Shown: in pieces, positions 44,538 to 55,000 of the stretch
How positions within the stretch are numbered: position 1 is the first letter of the stretch
Layout: each line of letters opens with the position of its first letter
From: JAGVPT01 sp964439265
Lineage (GTDB): Bacteria > Bacteroidota > Ignavibacteria > UBA10030 > UBA8401
Length of the DNA: 64,000 nt
Assembly: GCA_964439265.1 (NCBI GenBank)
Contig: CAYTOA010000010.1
Location: 21,008-85,007 of the forward strand
Reading direction: 5' to 3'
Notes under the pieces: model-generated
What the model saw: only the letters and a program-made list of their open reading frames with translations
Databases searched by the model: none
What the model was told of the DNA's origin: nothing
Translations under genes and position numbers: made by a program

Positions 44538-46643
44538 ATGATAGCACGGTTTCTATTTGTTGTGGCGATAGTCGTGGCCGTCGGACTGTCCAGTGCATCC
44601 GGACAAGTAATTGGCGACTACGGATCTGCTGGAGCTGGACCTTCACCCTGGTCTGCGGCAGCGAGTTGGGTTGTGTGCGTCTCGAACGGAACTTTCGCAG
44701 GCGCAAGTGCGGCAGTAAGTGCGCCCGGCGGTGCTGACAACGTGTGGATACAAACCGGCAACACCATTACTGTCGACGTAGCCATTAGCGGAATTACGGG
44801 AACGATCACGGACGCGGGTACACTTACGATCGGCGGAGGGAGTCTTGCGTTTACAACCGGCACATATAATCACAAGAGTAATAGCGGTACTATTCCGGTG
44901 GCGACGTGGAGCACCGGATCCACGTGTGAGATTACGGGTATCACGAGTGCGACATCTCTCACTAACGGGACTTCCCAAAGCTTTTACAATTACGTCTATA
45001 ACTGTCCATCGCAGTCATCGAGTTTTGGTGCCGGTTTGGGCGGCGCCACAATAAATGGTTCGATGACTATTTTGAGTACAGGGACAGGGCGATTGCAATG
45101 CTTTGGGTCAACAGCCGGCACGCTTACGATTCTTGGAAACTTGATTGTCTCGGGGAGCGCTTCAGCAACGATGAACGGAACATCGTCAGGAGGATCAACC
45201 GACACCCTCTATCTACATGGGAATTTAGATGTGAACACAACAGGAAATTTCTCCATATCGAGAGGGAGCCAGGCTGGGACCGGACTAAGTATTTGGAATC
45301 TGATGGGCGATTCCGTGAATATTGCTGCTGGGGCGATGAGCAACTCAACGACTACAGGCTTCGGAGCAAACCCTGGGGGAAGGTTCAGATTTGTCAAGGG
45401 CGGAACGCAGTACCTTTCTTTTTCCGCAACCACATTGGGTACGAATGCAGCCCATATGGAAATTGCGAACGGTTCAACGGTTCAGCTTATTTCTGCTGTA
45501 AACCTCTCAGCTGGCAGCAACAACAACATCATTCTTACAAACGGGACCATTGTAACTTCCTCGACCAATGTTCTTACATTGGCTCCGAACGATTCAATTT
45601 TCAGCGCCAGCGGATCGGGTTACATCCAGGGGCCGCTGACTCTAACGTCTACCGCCTCGACAACTCCTCCTGCGCTCACCTTTCCAATCGGAAAGGGTTC
45701 AGCATATCGTCCGGTAACACTTACCGTACAGCATGATGCTGCGACAGCGACACAATACAAGATCGAAGTTTTCAATGCTGCACCGACCGGCCGGACGCTG
45801 CCCGGGACGCTCGACAAAGTTTCGACCGTTCGTTATTATACAGTTACGAAAGGCACCGGCGCGAATGTAACCACCGCCTCAATCCTGCTGAATTATGGTG
45901 CGGATGACAATGTTATTGACGCTTCGAATCTTCGTATTGCAAAGGATGACGGTGCAGGAAATTGGGTTGACCTCGGAGGAACAGGTTCAGCTCCGACAAC
46001 TGGAACTATTGGTTCGACCGCCGCTTTTACAACCTTCGGCGATTTTGTTCTAGCGAACAATACCGGCGGCGGAAACGTACTTCCCGTCGAACTTACCTCA
46101 TTTACCGGGTCAGCGAACGGACGTACCGTAGAACTGGTTTGGAAAACTGCCACCGAAATCAACAACAGCGGTTTCGAAGTCCAGAAGAATTCAAATGGTT
46201 CATGGTCGAAGGTAGGGTTTGTTGGCGGGGCTGGAACATCCAACACGCCGCATGCGTACAGCTTTTCGGATCTGAATTCTGCTGTGAGTAAGTATTCGTA
46301 CCGCCTGAAACAGATCGATCGCGGCGGAAAATTTACCTATAGCAATGCGGTAGAAGTAACAACAACATTGAGTGCCGAGGATTTCAAGCTATCGCAGAAC
46401 TATCCCAATCCGTTCAATCCGAGTACAAAGCTCAGCTTTGCAGCAAAGAATGCGGAACGCACAACGGTGAAGGTATACAATGTCGTAGGTCAAGAAGTAG
46501 CGACCCTGTTCAACGAAGTAGCTCAACCAAACCAGGTCTACAGCATGACCTTCGATGCGAGAAACCTTCCGAGTGGAACGTATTTTTATGTCCTTCATTC
46601 GGCGAGCAGGAATGAAGTGAAAAAAATGATGTTGATGAAGTAG
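44538..46643 (+). CDS. Beta-solenoid surface protein with T9SS sorting domain
   Basis: A 701-residue protein preceded by GAAGGAGAG, with signal peptide FLFVVAIVVAVGLSSASGQ. It has the GDYGSAGAGPSPW N-terminal module and Gly/Ser/Thr-rich strands with FYNYVYNCPSQSSSF. A block YRPVTLTVQHDAATATQYKI to LRIAKDDGAGNWVDLGG is nearly shared with the CE8 protein of 47158-50362. A pre-sorting domain LPVELTSFTGSANGRTVELV follows, then the T9SS domain (SQNYPNPFNPSTKLSF). The same overall plan as its downstream neighbour, without the esterase, points to a common surface-binding framework. No enzyme activity can be assigned. A hairpin at 46656-46684 probably marks the end of its transcript. Confidence 0.7.
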   Translation: MIARFLFVVAIVVAVGLSSASGQVIGDYGSAGAGPSPWSAAASWVVCVSNGTFAGASAAVSAPGGADNVWIQTGNTITVDVAISGITGTITDAGTLTIGGGSLAFTTGTYNHKSNSGTIPVATWSTGSTCEITGITSATSLTNGTSQSFYNYVYNCPSQSSSFGAGLGGATINGSMTILSTGTGRLQCFGSTAGTLTILGNLIVSGSASATMNGTSSGGSTDTLYLHGNLDVNTTGNFSISRGSQAGTGLSIWNLMGDSVNIAAGAMSNSTTTGFGANPGGRFRFVKGGTQYLSFSATTLGTNAAHMEIANGSTVQLISAVNLSAGSNNNIILTNGTIVTSSTNVLTLAPNDSIFSASGSGYIQGPLTLTSTASTTPPALTFPIGKGSAYRPVTLTVQHDAATATQYKIEVFNAAPTGRTLPGTLDKVSTVRYYTVTKGTGANVTTASILLNYGADDNVIDASNLRIAKDDGAGNWVDLGGTGSAPTTGTIGSTAAFTTFGDFVLANNTGGGNVLPVELTSFTGSANGRTVELVWKTATEINNSGFEVQKNSNGSWSKVGFVGGAGTSNTPHAYSFSDLNSAVSKYSYRLKQIDRGGKFTYSNAVEVTTTLSAEDFKLSQNYPNPFNPSTKLSFAAKNAERTTVKVYNVVGQEVATLFNEVAQPNQVYSMTFDARNLPSGTYFYVLHSASRNEVKKMMLMK

Positions 46644-46655
46644 AAGATTTTCAAG

Positions 46656-46684
46656 CTCTACGATCGCGTGCAGCGATCGGAGAG
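46656..46684 (+). terminator. Hairpin after the 44538-46643 gene, possible terminator
   Basis: CTCT-A-CGATCGC, loop GTGCA, GCGATCG-G-AGAG: a perfect 7-bp stem extended by 4 bp across one A/G mismatch, starting 12 bp after the stop codon. The downstream bases are only moderately T-rich, so termination efficiency is uncertain. Confidence 0.5.
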
Positions 46685-46823
46685 TCTGTGTGAGATCAAG
46701 AACGGCAGCACGTCTTAGTTGCAGCCAAGTAGTGGCATCGAGGCCCAATTCGTGTAGCTGTCCGGAAATGGAACATAATTCCGCGTCGGACGCCGCGGGA
46801 AGGAGTTTCTGCGGCCGTTGAAG

Positions 46824-46845
46824 TTACCGGTAAAGTAAACGGTAA
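46824..46845 (+). promoter_or_regulatory. Candidate LacI-family operator, copy 2
   Basis: TTACCGGTAA (46824-46833) is followed two bases later by TAAACGGTAA (46836-46845). The 20-bp core is identical to the copy at 20670-20689, and the distance to the next start codon (334 bp) is close to that of copy 1 (318 bp). It probably puts the surface CE8 gene under the same regulator. Confidence 0.58.
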
Positions 46846-46928
46846 TGAGAGAGTTTTAACCTTGTCAAAAAGGTTAGTCAAGGACAGTGCTGGTCTAAAA
46901 AGGATGTAGAACTATTCAATCAATAAGG

Positions 46929-46938
46929 TACCGTTTAG
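46929..46938 (-). promoter_or_regulatory. Weak additional operator-like site
   Basis: TACCGTTTAG read on the other strand is CTAAACGGTA, sharing nine bases with the second half of operator copy 2. It lies 84 bp downstream of that copy. A single short match is weak evidence. Confidence 0.3.
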
Positions 46939-47076
46939 AGACTCTGTTACGCGTTCTCAATTCAACAACTTTCATCTTTGCGGTCAATGCTCTCTGTTAA
47001 GATGCAGGAGATTTCCAAAATCAACAATCATTGCTTACTCGGTTGTGAAGGGAACCTACGCGCAATCATTAATAGG

Positions 47077-47086
47077 TTAACGATAA
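47077..47086 (+). promoter_or_regulatory. Weak additional operator-like site near the CE8 gene start
   Basis: TTAACGATAA has the CG centre and TTA/TAA ends of the candidate operators, 72 bp before the start codon at 47158. It may be a secondary site. Confidence 0.3.
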
Positions 47087-47157
47087 AGAACTGCAATTAA
47101 AATTACACGCGATGCATCACTAAGTATCATTGTTGCAAGGCAACGGAAAGGAACGAT

Positions 47158-50100
47158 ATGAAAACAACAATCATTACAACTATCGCAATTGCCGCGCTTC
47201 TCTGTCTGTCCTCCAATGTTCTTCTTTCTCAAGCGGCGGGAGACTATCAGTCAAAGACCAGCGGTAACTGGGGCGATTTCAATTCTTGGCAGACATTTGA
47301 TGGCTCGCAATGGAACGACGCCGTCAGCGCGCCGACCGGTACGTCTGGTACCATCACCATCCAATCCGGGCACACTATTACCATTGCCGCCGCCATCACA
47401 ATCAACGGAGCCGCGGTTGTCGTCAACGGGTACTTGAAGAATTCACTCTCTATCACGGCCTCCACATCTTCCGCTGCATTCACCTTCGGCAGCGGCAGCA
47501 CGTACGAGCATGCAATAAACGGAGGCACAATTCCACTCTCGGTATGGGGAGATGGATCAACATGTCTCATCACCGGANNNNNNNNNNNNNNNNNNNNNNN
47601 NNNNNNNNNNNNNNNNNNNNNNNNNNNNNNNNNNNNNNNNNNNNNNNNNNNNNNNNNNNNNNNNNNNNNNNNNNNNNTACGGCGGCTATGTCGAAGGACC
47701 GTTGTCGGCAATCGTTGCCTCGACATCCCAAACGACAAAACCGTTTTACATCGGCAAGGGGGGCGTGTACCGACCGACAACTCTCGTGGTGAGGCAGGAT
47801 GCGTCAACGTCCACGACCTACACCGCCGAACTCATTAATTCAACCCCCGCCGCGAACGCGTTGCCTCCCGCACTCGATGCTGTCGAATCGTCGCGGTACG
47901 TGCATCTTGCCAAGGGGTCCGGTGCGAACGTTACCAACGCAACGATTCAGTTAACGTATGATACGAATGACGGACTTGATGTGAGCAATAAAGATAACAT
48001 CAGGATCGCCAAAGATGATGGTGCCGGAAATTGGATAAGCCTTGGCGGGAGCGGTTCGGCCAATAACTCAGGAAATATTTCATCAAGCATTTTCGGCACG
48101 GCGACGGTCTACGGAACTTTGACCACAAACGATTATGTCGTCGCTCATGCGAATCCTGCGTACGTTGCGACCATTCCGATCGTGACGACCAATGCGGTGA
48201 GCAATGTCTCGACCACCTTTGCAACCTGCGGCGGTGTGATCTCCAGCGACGGAGATGCGCCGATTACATCAAAGGGAGTCTGCTGGAACACGAGTACCGG
48301 TCCGACGACGGCAAACTCCATTACGAACGACGGCACTCTCTCGACTCCATTCATGAGTTCGATGACGGGCCTCATTGCCGGGACTACGTACTACGTTCGT
48401 GCGTATGCCGTCAATACAGCCGGAACAGGATATGGCAACGAAGACACGTTAACGACGCTGTCGGTCCTCTCCGCTCCGACGATATCAACAAATGCCGTCA
48501 CGAACATCGTGAATACCACTGCTACTGGGAGCGGGAGTATCACGGCATGGGGAGGCTCCCCGATCACCGATCGGGGAATTTGCTGGAGTACCTCGCACAG
48601 CCCGACGCTTGCAGACAATTTTAACAGCGCCGGAGCGGGCGGAGTTGGTACCTTTACGGCTCCGATCGGAGGCCTGGCACTCGCGAGCACTTACTATGTT
48701 ACCGCCTATGCCACGAACAGCACGGGAACAGCGTACGGAACAGAGGTGTCCTTCACAACGCCGAGCCCCCAACCGGACGTCAATAAGATTGTCAATGTAC
48801 ACGGAACGCCGGGAGTAAACTGTGACTATACAACGATCACGGATGCGTTCAATGCTGTGCCTTCAAATTACACCGGTCACTGGTTCATCTACGTGACGAA
48901 CGGGACCTATTACGAGAAGCCGCTTCTTGCAGCGGGAAAGATCAATGTTGTTCTGGTCGGTCAAAATGTTGACAGCACAATCCTTACCTATGATGATTAT
49001 GCCGGCAACAACAGAACAACCAACGGCGTCACGAGCAGCGGGACAAACACTTCGTATTCTGTAGCGATAGACGCTGCCGACTTCCAGGCGCAGAATATCA
49101 CCTTCCAGAATACCTCGACCTTCAACTCACAAGCAGTAGCTCTCCGCACAAACGGCGACAGGCAATCATACTACAACTGTAAGATGATCGGCCGCCAGGA
49201 TACGTACTATACTCAAGGAGGAACGGGGACAGGGCCCGACCGCCTCTATCACAAAAACTGTTACATCGAAGGATCGGTAGACTTTATTTTTGGCCGCGAT
49301 GTTGCCCTCTTCGATAGTTGCACGCTGTATTGCAATAGAAATGGCGGAACACTTACTGCAGCGAGCACGGAAGTAGGGTACAGCTACGGCTACGTTTTTA
49401 CGAACTGCACGATCGGTTCTCTCGCCTCCGGAGTGGTCGGATTCGACGGCAATCCGATGTCTTCATTCTATCTTGGAAGGCCCTGGCAGGCTTCTCCAAA
49501 AACGGTATTCATCAATTGCTATGAACCAGCAACTCTAAATTCAGCAGGTTGGACAACCATGGGTCCTCCCCCTTCGCTCTACTCGGAATATGGCTGCACT
49601 GGGCCGGGAGTTGGCACCAGAGCGCCAATTACGGGTTGGGTAAATCAGCCTTCTACTATTTCATCCGGACAAGCCGCGACGTACACTATCGCCAACATTT
49701 TTTCCAAAGCGAATGCCGGTCCTGGCTTTTCGTACGCTGCGAATTGGACTCCGTCCGAAATAAGCATTGACGAACATTTGCTGCCCGTCGAGTTGACTTC
49801 CTTTACGGCAACTTCGAATCGATTGACAGCGAGACTTCAATGGGCAACCGCAACAGAAAAAGATAACCTTGGCTTCGATGTGGAAAGAGCCGGTCAGGGA
49901 GATACGAAGGGGACGAAATTATTTACCAAAATCAATTTCGTCGCGGGCTCCGGGACAAGCAATACGAAACACGTGTACAGCGTTGACGATAAGAACCTTG
50001 CCGCCGGTAAATACTCCTACCGTCTCAAACAGATTGACCACAACGGGGCTTTCAAATATTCACAGACCGTCGATGTTGAAGTAGGTAATGCTCCTAAGGA

Positions 50101-50362
50101 ATTTACACTAAGCGAGAACTATCCCAACCCGTTTAATCCGACAACCAACATCGAGTTTACGGTGCGTGAAAACGGTCTGGCCACGTTAAAAGTGTACAAC
50201 ATCGCCGGCCAGCTCGTGACAGAATTGTTCAACGGGCGCGCAGAAGCAGGCAAGATCTACCTTCAAACCTTCGATGCGTCCAGGCTCGCTTCGGGAATCT
50301 ATTTCAGCGTCCTTCAAATGGGCAGCCAGCAGCTCGTTCACAAAATGTCATTTTTGAAATAA
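47158..50362 (+). CDS. Modular surface pectin methylesterase (CE8) with solenoid module, Fn3-like repeats and T9SS domain; interrupted by an assembly gap
   Basis: The N-terminus has a signal peptide and the GDYQSKTSGNWGDFNSW module. The 100-N gap (47578-47677) follows, after which the true frame is shifted. Then come the block YRPTTLVVRQDASTSTTYTA, two fibronectin-like repeats (VTTNAVSNVSTTFATCGGVI and STNAVTNIVNTTATGSGSI) and a CE8 domain starting at about 48790. CE8 landmarks are DYTTITDAFNAVP, MIGRQDTYYTQGG and GSVDFIFGRDVALFDSCTLY (the two catalytic aspartates are in RQDT and DFIFG), then FYLGRPWQASPKTVFINC. It ends with LPVELTSFTATSNRLTARLQ and the T9SS domain (SENYPNPFNPTTNIEF). It should demethylate pectin at the cell surface, while the CE8 of 39314-40368 acts in the periplasm. 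Confidence 0.85.
47578..47677. other. Assembly gap of 100 N inside the surface CE8 gene
   Basis: Exactly 100 N. It falls in the solenoid module shared with neighbouring genes, so a repeat-driven assembly break is likely. The coding frame changes across it only because the true length is unknown. Confidence 0.95.
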
Positions 50363-50444
50363 CACTGAGATGAAGATCACAAATGGATCGGTTTGCAAGA
50401 CAATACTCATTCTTTTTTATCATTGACCGAAAGAGACGTGTGAG

Positions 50445-52004
50445 ATGAAATCAATGTGCGGAAATTCGTGGATGAGACTGCTTATGAACCGATCCATCAT
50501 TATCGGAGTTGCTCTCCTTTTAGTGCTTCATGCGATGGATGCACAGATCTACGTTTCGACGGCTGGAAGCGATACAAGCGCCGGCACGATCGATGCGCCG
50601 TTAAAGACGATCGCCAAAGCGATGTCCCTCGTCAAAGCCGGAGATACGGTGTATGTCCGGGGGGGGCGGTATGCGTTGACGAGTACCATCACTCTTCCGA
50701 AAAGCGGAACGAGCAGTGCCATGTACTACCTCTTCGCCTATCACGACGAGCGCCCTTTTCTTGATTTCAGTGCCATGGCAATATCCGGCAGCAACAGGGG
50801 GATCAATCTTAACAGGAGTTACTGGTACATCAAAGGCTTCGATATCTGGAAAGCCGGCGATAACGGTATGATCATCAGCGGCTCGAATAATATTGTTGAG
50901 AATTGTTCGTTCAGTGAGAACAGCGACACCGGTGTGCAGTTAGGGGGGGGAGCGTCGAACAACAGCATCCTCAATTGCGACTCCTTTTTCAACGTTGACC
51001 CGAGTCAGGGGAACGCCGACGGCTTCTCTCCAAAACTTGACGTCGGAACGGGCAATTATTTTTACGGCTGCCGCTCGTGGCAAAACTCGGACGACGGCTG
51101 TGACGGATATCTGCGCCCCTCCGACAGCGTGTTTACGACTTTTGAAAACTGTTGGACATTTCACAATGGCTATCTGAAGAGCGGTGCGGCGAGCATCGGC
51201 AACGGCAACGGATTCAAAATGGGAGGGGGAGACAACTCGAATGCCGACAGCCTCCGTCACAACATGACCCTGAAAAACTGTCTTGCCTTCGACAACCGCG
51301 TGAAAGGGTTTGACCAAAATAACAACCGTGGATCGATGACGCTGTTGAATTGCACGTCATTTAGAAACGGAACAAACATTAACATCAGTGCCCGTGTGAA
51401 AACGGGATCCGTCGTGACAGTAAAGAACTGCATTTCTGCGGGCTCCGGCGGTGTCTCGCTCCTCTCAACCGCCGTGCAGTCGACGAACAGCTGGCTGTCC
51501 CCGTTCTCAGTGACCGATGCGGACTTTGTGAGTATTGATACCGCTGGCGTTACCGGGCCGCGCAAGCCGGATGGAAGCTTACCCGACATCCTTTTTATGC
51601 ATCTTGCCCCTGGGAGCGGCCTTATCGATGCCGGAACGGACGTCGGGCTGCCGTTCAACGGGACCGCTCCCGATCTTGGTGCATTTGAATCTGCGTACGG
51701 AACTCGCGTTTCAAACGATGCGCAGACGGTGCTGCCTCGATCGCTGATCCTGTCGCAGAATTTTCCCAACCCGTTCAATCCGGCGACAAAAATCAGCTAT
51801 CAGCTGCCTGCAAACAGTTTCGTGACGTTGACGGTATTCAATGTGTTGGGCGAAGAGGTGGCTACCATTGTTCATGAGCGTCAGGCTGCCGGCGTTCACG
51901 AAGCGGCATTCACGGGCGGGCGGGATTGTTCAAGCGGCGTCTATTTCTATCGGTTGGAGACCAACGGTACCGTGTTATCGAAGAAAATGCTTTTGCTGAA
52001 ATGA
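50445..52004 (+). CDS. PL9-family pectate lyase with T9SS sorting domain
   Basis: A 519-residue protein with signal peptide (SIIIGVALLLVLHAMDAQ) and the opening IYVSTAGSDTSAGTIDAPLK typical of PL9. Candidate calcium ligands Asp192 (NADGFSPK), Asp216, Asp217 and Asp220 (NSDDGCDGYL) have the same spacing as the four aspartates of Pel9A (209, 233, 234, 237). The catalytic-base candidate is Lys258 in GNGFKMGGG, within two residues of the Pel9A offset. It cleaves homogalacturonan by beta-elimination. The T9SS domain (SQNFPNPFNPATKISYQLP ... SKKMLLLK) places it on the surface. It starts 82 bp after the CE8 gene, and its products would pass to GH105 and KduI. Confidence 0.92.
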   Translation: MKSMCGNSWMRLLMNRSIIIGVALLLVLHAMDAQIYVSTAGSDTSAGTIDAPLKTIAKAMSLVKAGDTVYVRGGRYALTSTITLPKSGTSSAMYYLFAYHDERPFLDFSAMAISGSNRGINLNRSYWYIKGFDIWKAGDNGMIISGSNNIVENCSFSENSDTGVQLGGGASNNSILNCDSFFNVDPSQGNADGFSPKLDVGTGNYFYGCRSWQNSDDGCDGYLRPSDSVFTTFENCWTFHNGYLKSGAASIGNGNGFKMGGGDNSNADSLRHNMTLKNCLAFDNRVKGFDQNNNRGSMTLLNCTSFRNGTNINISARVKTGSVVTVKNCISAGSGGVSLLSTAVQSTNSWLSPFSVTDADFVSIDTAGVTGPRKPDGSLPDILFMHLAPGSGLIDAGTDVGLPFNGTAPDLGAFESAYGTRVSNDAQTVLPRSLILSQNFPNPFNPATKISYQLPANSFVTLTVFNVLGEEVATIVHERQAAGVHEAAFTGGRDCSSGVYFYRLETNGTVLSKKMLLLK

Positions 52005-52059
52005 CGGAAGATGAGAAGCGAGGAGAGACATTTGAGTGATTCACAAAATAGTCGGCGTT

Positions 52060-52069
52060 CAAACGTTTA
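52060..52069 (+). promoter_or_regulatory. CG-centred operator-like palindrome before the second TonB receptor gene
   Basis: CAAACGTTTA contains the perfect 8-bp palindrome AAACGTTT and resembles LacI-family sites, 27 bp before the start codon at 52097. It differs from the TTACCGGTAA type, so a different affinity or a different regulator is possible. Confidence 0.35.
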
Positions 52070-52096
52070 CAACCAATTCTTCTACGGAGAAGCACA

Positions 52097-55000
52097 ATGA
52101 AAATACTTCCCGCAATGAAATTCATCTCCCTGATTCTTTTGTTAATCCCCTTTATCGCTTTCGGACAGGCGACGCTGCAAGGCGTTGTCACCGATTCCCT
52201 CACCAATGAACAGCTCATCGGCATCAATATCATTCTCCAAGGGACGTCGCTCGGCACCGCCACGAACATCGAGGGAGAATACCGCATCACCGGAATTCCT
52301 CAACGATCGTATACGATAAAAGTATCGTGCGTCGGATACGAGACGAAGTCTGTCGCCGTCGATCTCACGAAGAGCACTTCGGTGCAATTGAACGTGAAAT
52401 TGAATCAAAGGATCCTTGAGGGAGACGCTGTTGTGATAACCGCTCAGATGCGCGGTCAGGTCGCGGCGATCAATCAGCAGTTGACCGCAACCAGCATTGT
52501 GAACGTCGTGTCGGAGGAAAAAATCAAGGAATTGCCGGACGCCAACGCGGCGGAGTCGATCGGCCGCCTCCCCGGAGTATCGCTCATCCGTTCCGGGGGC
52601 GAGGCAACGCAGGTTGTTCTGCGCGGACTCAGCTCGAAGTTCAGCAACATTACCGTCGATGGAGTGAGAATTCCTGCCACTGACCCCAATACGCGCGATG
52701 TCGACCTAAGCACAATATCGCAGGGTTCGTTGGCCGGAATAGAATTGTATAAGACCCTGACTTCTGATCAGGACGCCGACGCTATCGCAGGGGCTGTTAA
52801 TCTCGTAACGCGCAAGGCACCTTCCGAGAGAGAGATCCGCTTCGACCTCAACGGCGACTACAATAACCTCATGAAGTCGGCAAAGCAGTATGATGCCACA
52901 GGACGGTACGGAGCGCGTTTCTTCGACGACGTGCTTGGCGTACAGCTGCAGGCGAATGCAGAAAGAAAGATCCGGAGCAAGGAAGATATCACGTATGCGT
53001 ACGAAGCGATCCAGGATCCGTTTGGCGGTCCATTTCCCACGGACTATGATATCGGCTCATTCACCGTAGACTTCACCGATGAAGTCAGGACGCGCAACGG
53101 CGGTCAAGCAATTTTCGACCTGAATACGCCGGACAGCGGGAGCGTGAAACTGTCAGGCATCTATGGGAGCACCCTGAGGCAATATTCTCTGGACGACAGA
53201 GTCTATCCCCATGCCAGCGGCACGGATTGGGACTATAATTACCGGTATACAGAACAACGAATCAGTACGACCAACGGAGCTTTGCAGGGTAAGAACTATC
53301 TGGAGGGGCTGACGGAGGATTGGGGCGTGTCCTATGCACAGTCGCGGATTGCGAACCCATACGATTTTGCCATGAGATTCACTGAGCCCGCTTCGAGTAC
53401 CTCAGGGGGGACGACAGGTTTCACACGGGACCATCCCGAACTCACCATGATTCCGTTTGCCTTGAACAATTGGAAAGCCGCGACCTGCAGCACTTCAGTA
53501 TTCTATAAACAGGAGAATGCTGACCAGGAGCGCACCGCGCATCTCGACCTTTCCAAAAAATTGACCTTCTCCGATATCCTTGCCGATGAGATCAAGGTTG
53601 GCGGTAAATACAAGGAGCGCACGCGATGGATGGACAACTCGGAACTTGACGATAACAACTATCTCCATCCAAACTATGCGGATAATATCGATGGTTCTGC
53701 GAAGGATTTCACCGGCACGCGCTTTGAAGACTATTTCAACACTCGATTTCCGAATCAGCCTTCATTATCGGATTTCGTCGACTCTCCGGCCCCGTCTCGC
53801 GATCTCATGGATTTGTACAGGATGAACCCGCTGATCGATATCAATGCAGTCAGACAATGGTACGATCTCAACAAAAACGGGAAAAGCGGAGCACAAACCG
53901 AATACATATCCAGCGCGCGGACGTCGGTAAACGATTACGGCGTTACCGAACGCGTTTCTAGCGCGTACATCATGAGCAGGTCGGACATCGGCCAGGATGC
54001 AACGCTCATCGTCGGATTACGGATGGAGAGGGAACAGAACGACTATAGAGCGCGGTTCGCCCCGGGAGGATTAGGCTCCATCGGCATCGCCGTGTCGGGA
54101 GAACTGGACGACTCAACGACCACCCACACGGAAACGATCTGGCTGCCGAATGCCCAGCTGACGTTGCGCCCTACGGATTTTCTCAATATCCGATTCGCAG
54201 CGTACAGGGCTCTGGCGCGGCCTGATTACAATTTGCGCCTCCCCACATTCTTTGTAGCCTCAGGCCCCCCCGCGACGTTCGTTATCGGGAATCCGAACCT
54301 CAAGGACGCGAAGGCGTGGAACTTCGAAGTCAACACTCAACTCTTCAGCGGCAAAATTGGATTAGTCTCGGTGTCTGCGTTTTACAAAATCATCCACGAT
54401 CTTTTCCATCAGACAAACAACGTCGCGATTAGTTGGGTGAATGCCATCAAGCAGAGCCCCGACAGCGTCGTCAATACGCATTACAAAGTTCTCGATTCGC
54501 TGATTGGTTCCACAGGAGCGAGGTGGCAAACCGATCCGCGTTTCGTCCAAGCGATTCATTCCGGTTTTATCACGGCAGTATCGATGGCATATAATTCTAC
54601 GAGCCCCTCTTATGCGTGGGGATTCGAATTGGAACACCAGATGAATTTCGGATTTCTTCCAGTGTCGTGGCTGCAGCACATCACGCTTTCTTACAACATC
54701 TCTGTCACGCGCTCGCAGACCAGCATTATTTTGAGTAAAACTATACCCGATTCCGCGTGGAAAGAAAGGCAAGGGAGCCGCCCGGCCCACTGGCAGGCAC
54801 AAGACATTCAGGTGCCTGTCGTCGTTACGAGGCAGTCGGAAGACCAGCCGAAGTTTTATGCGAACGCAGCCCTGGGGTATGATATTCGGGGTTTCTCTTC
54901 AAGGATATCGATGTTCTATCAAGACCAGTACACGAAATCATACTCGACAAATGGAACGACCGACCAGGTCGTCAATAGCTTCACAAAGTTTGACCTCTCT

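Larger units (their letters stand above)
46644..47157 (+). other. 514-bp regulatory intergenic region ahead of the CE8 surface protein
   Basis: No gene is seen. It contains the terminator-like hairpin at 46656-46684, the second operator copy (46824-46845), an 18-bp inverted repeat AACCTTgtcaaaAAGGTT (46858-46875) and weaker CG-centred sites at 46929 and 47077. A clear -35/-10 pair was not found. Confidence 0.7.

Noticed and set aside
46819..46847. TTGAAG/GTAATG as a -35/-10 pair around operator copy 2
   Set aside because: The -10 is poor and the spacer would be the operator itself, unlike copy 1, where the operator follows the promoter.
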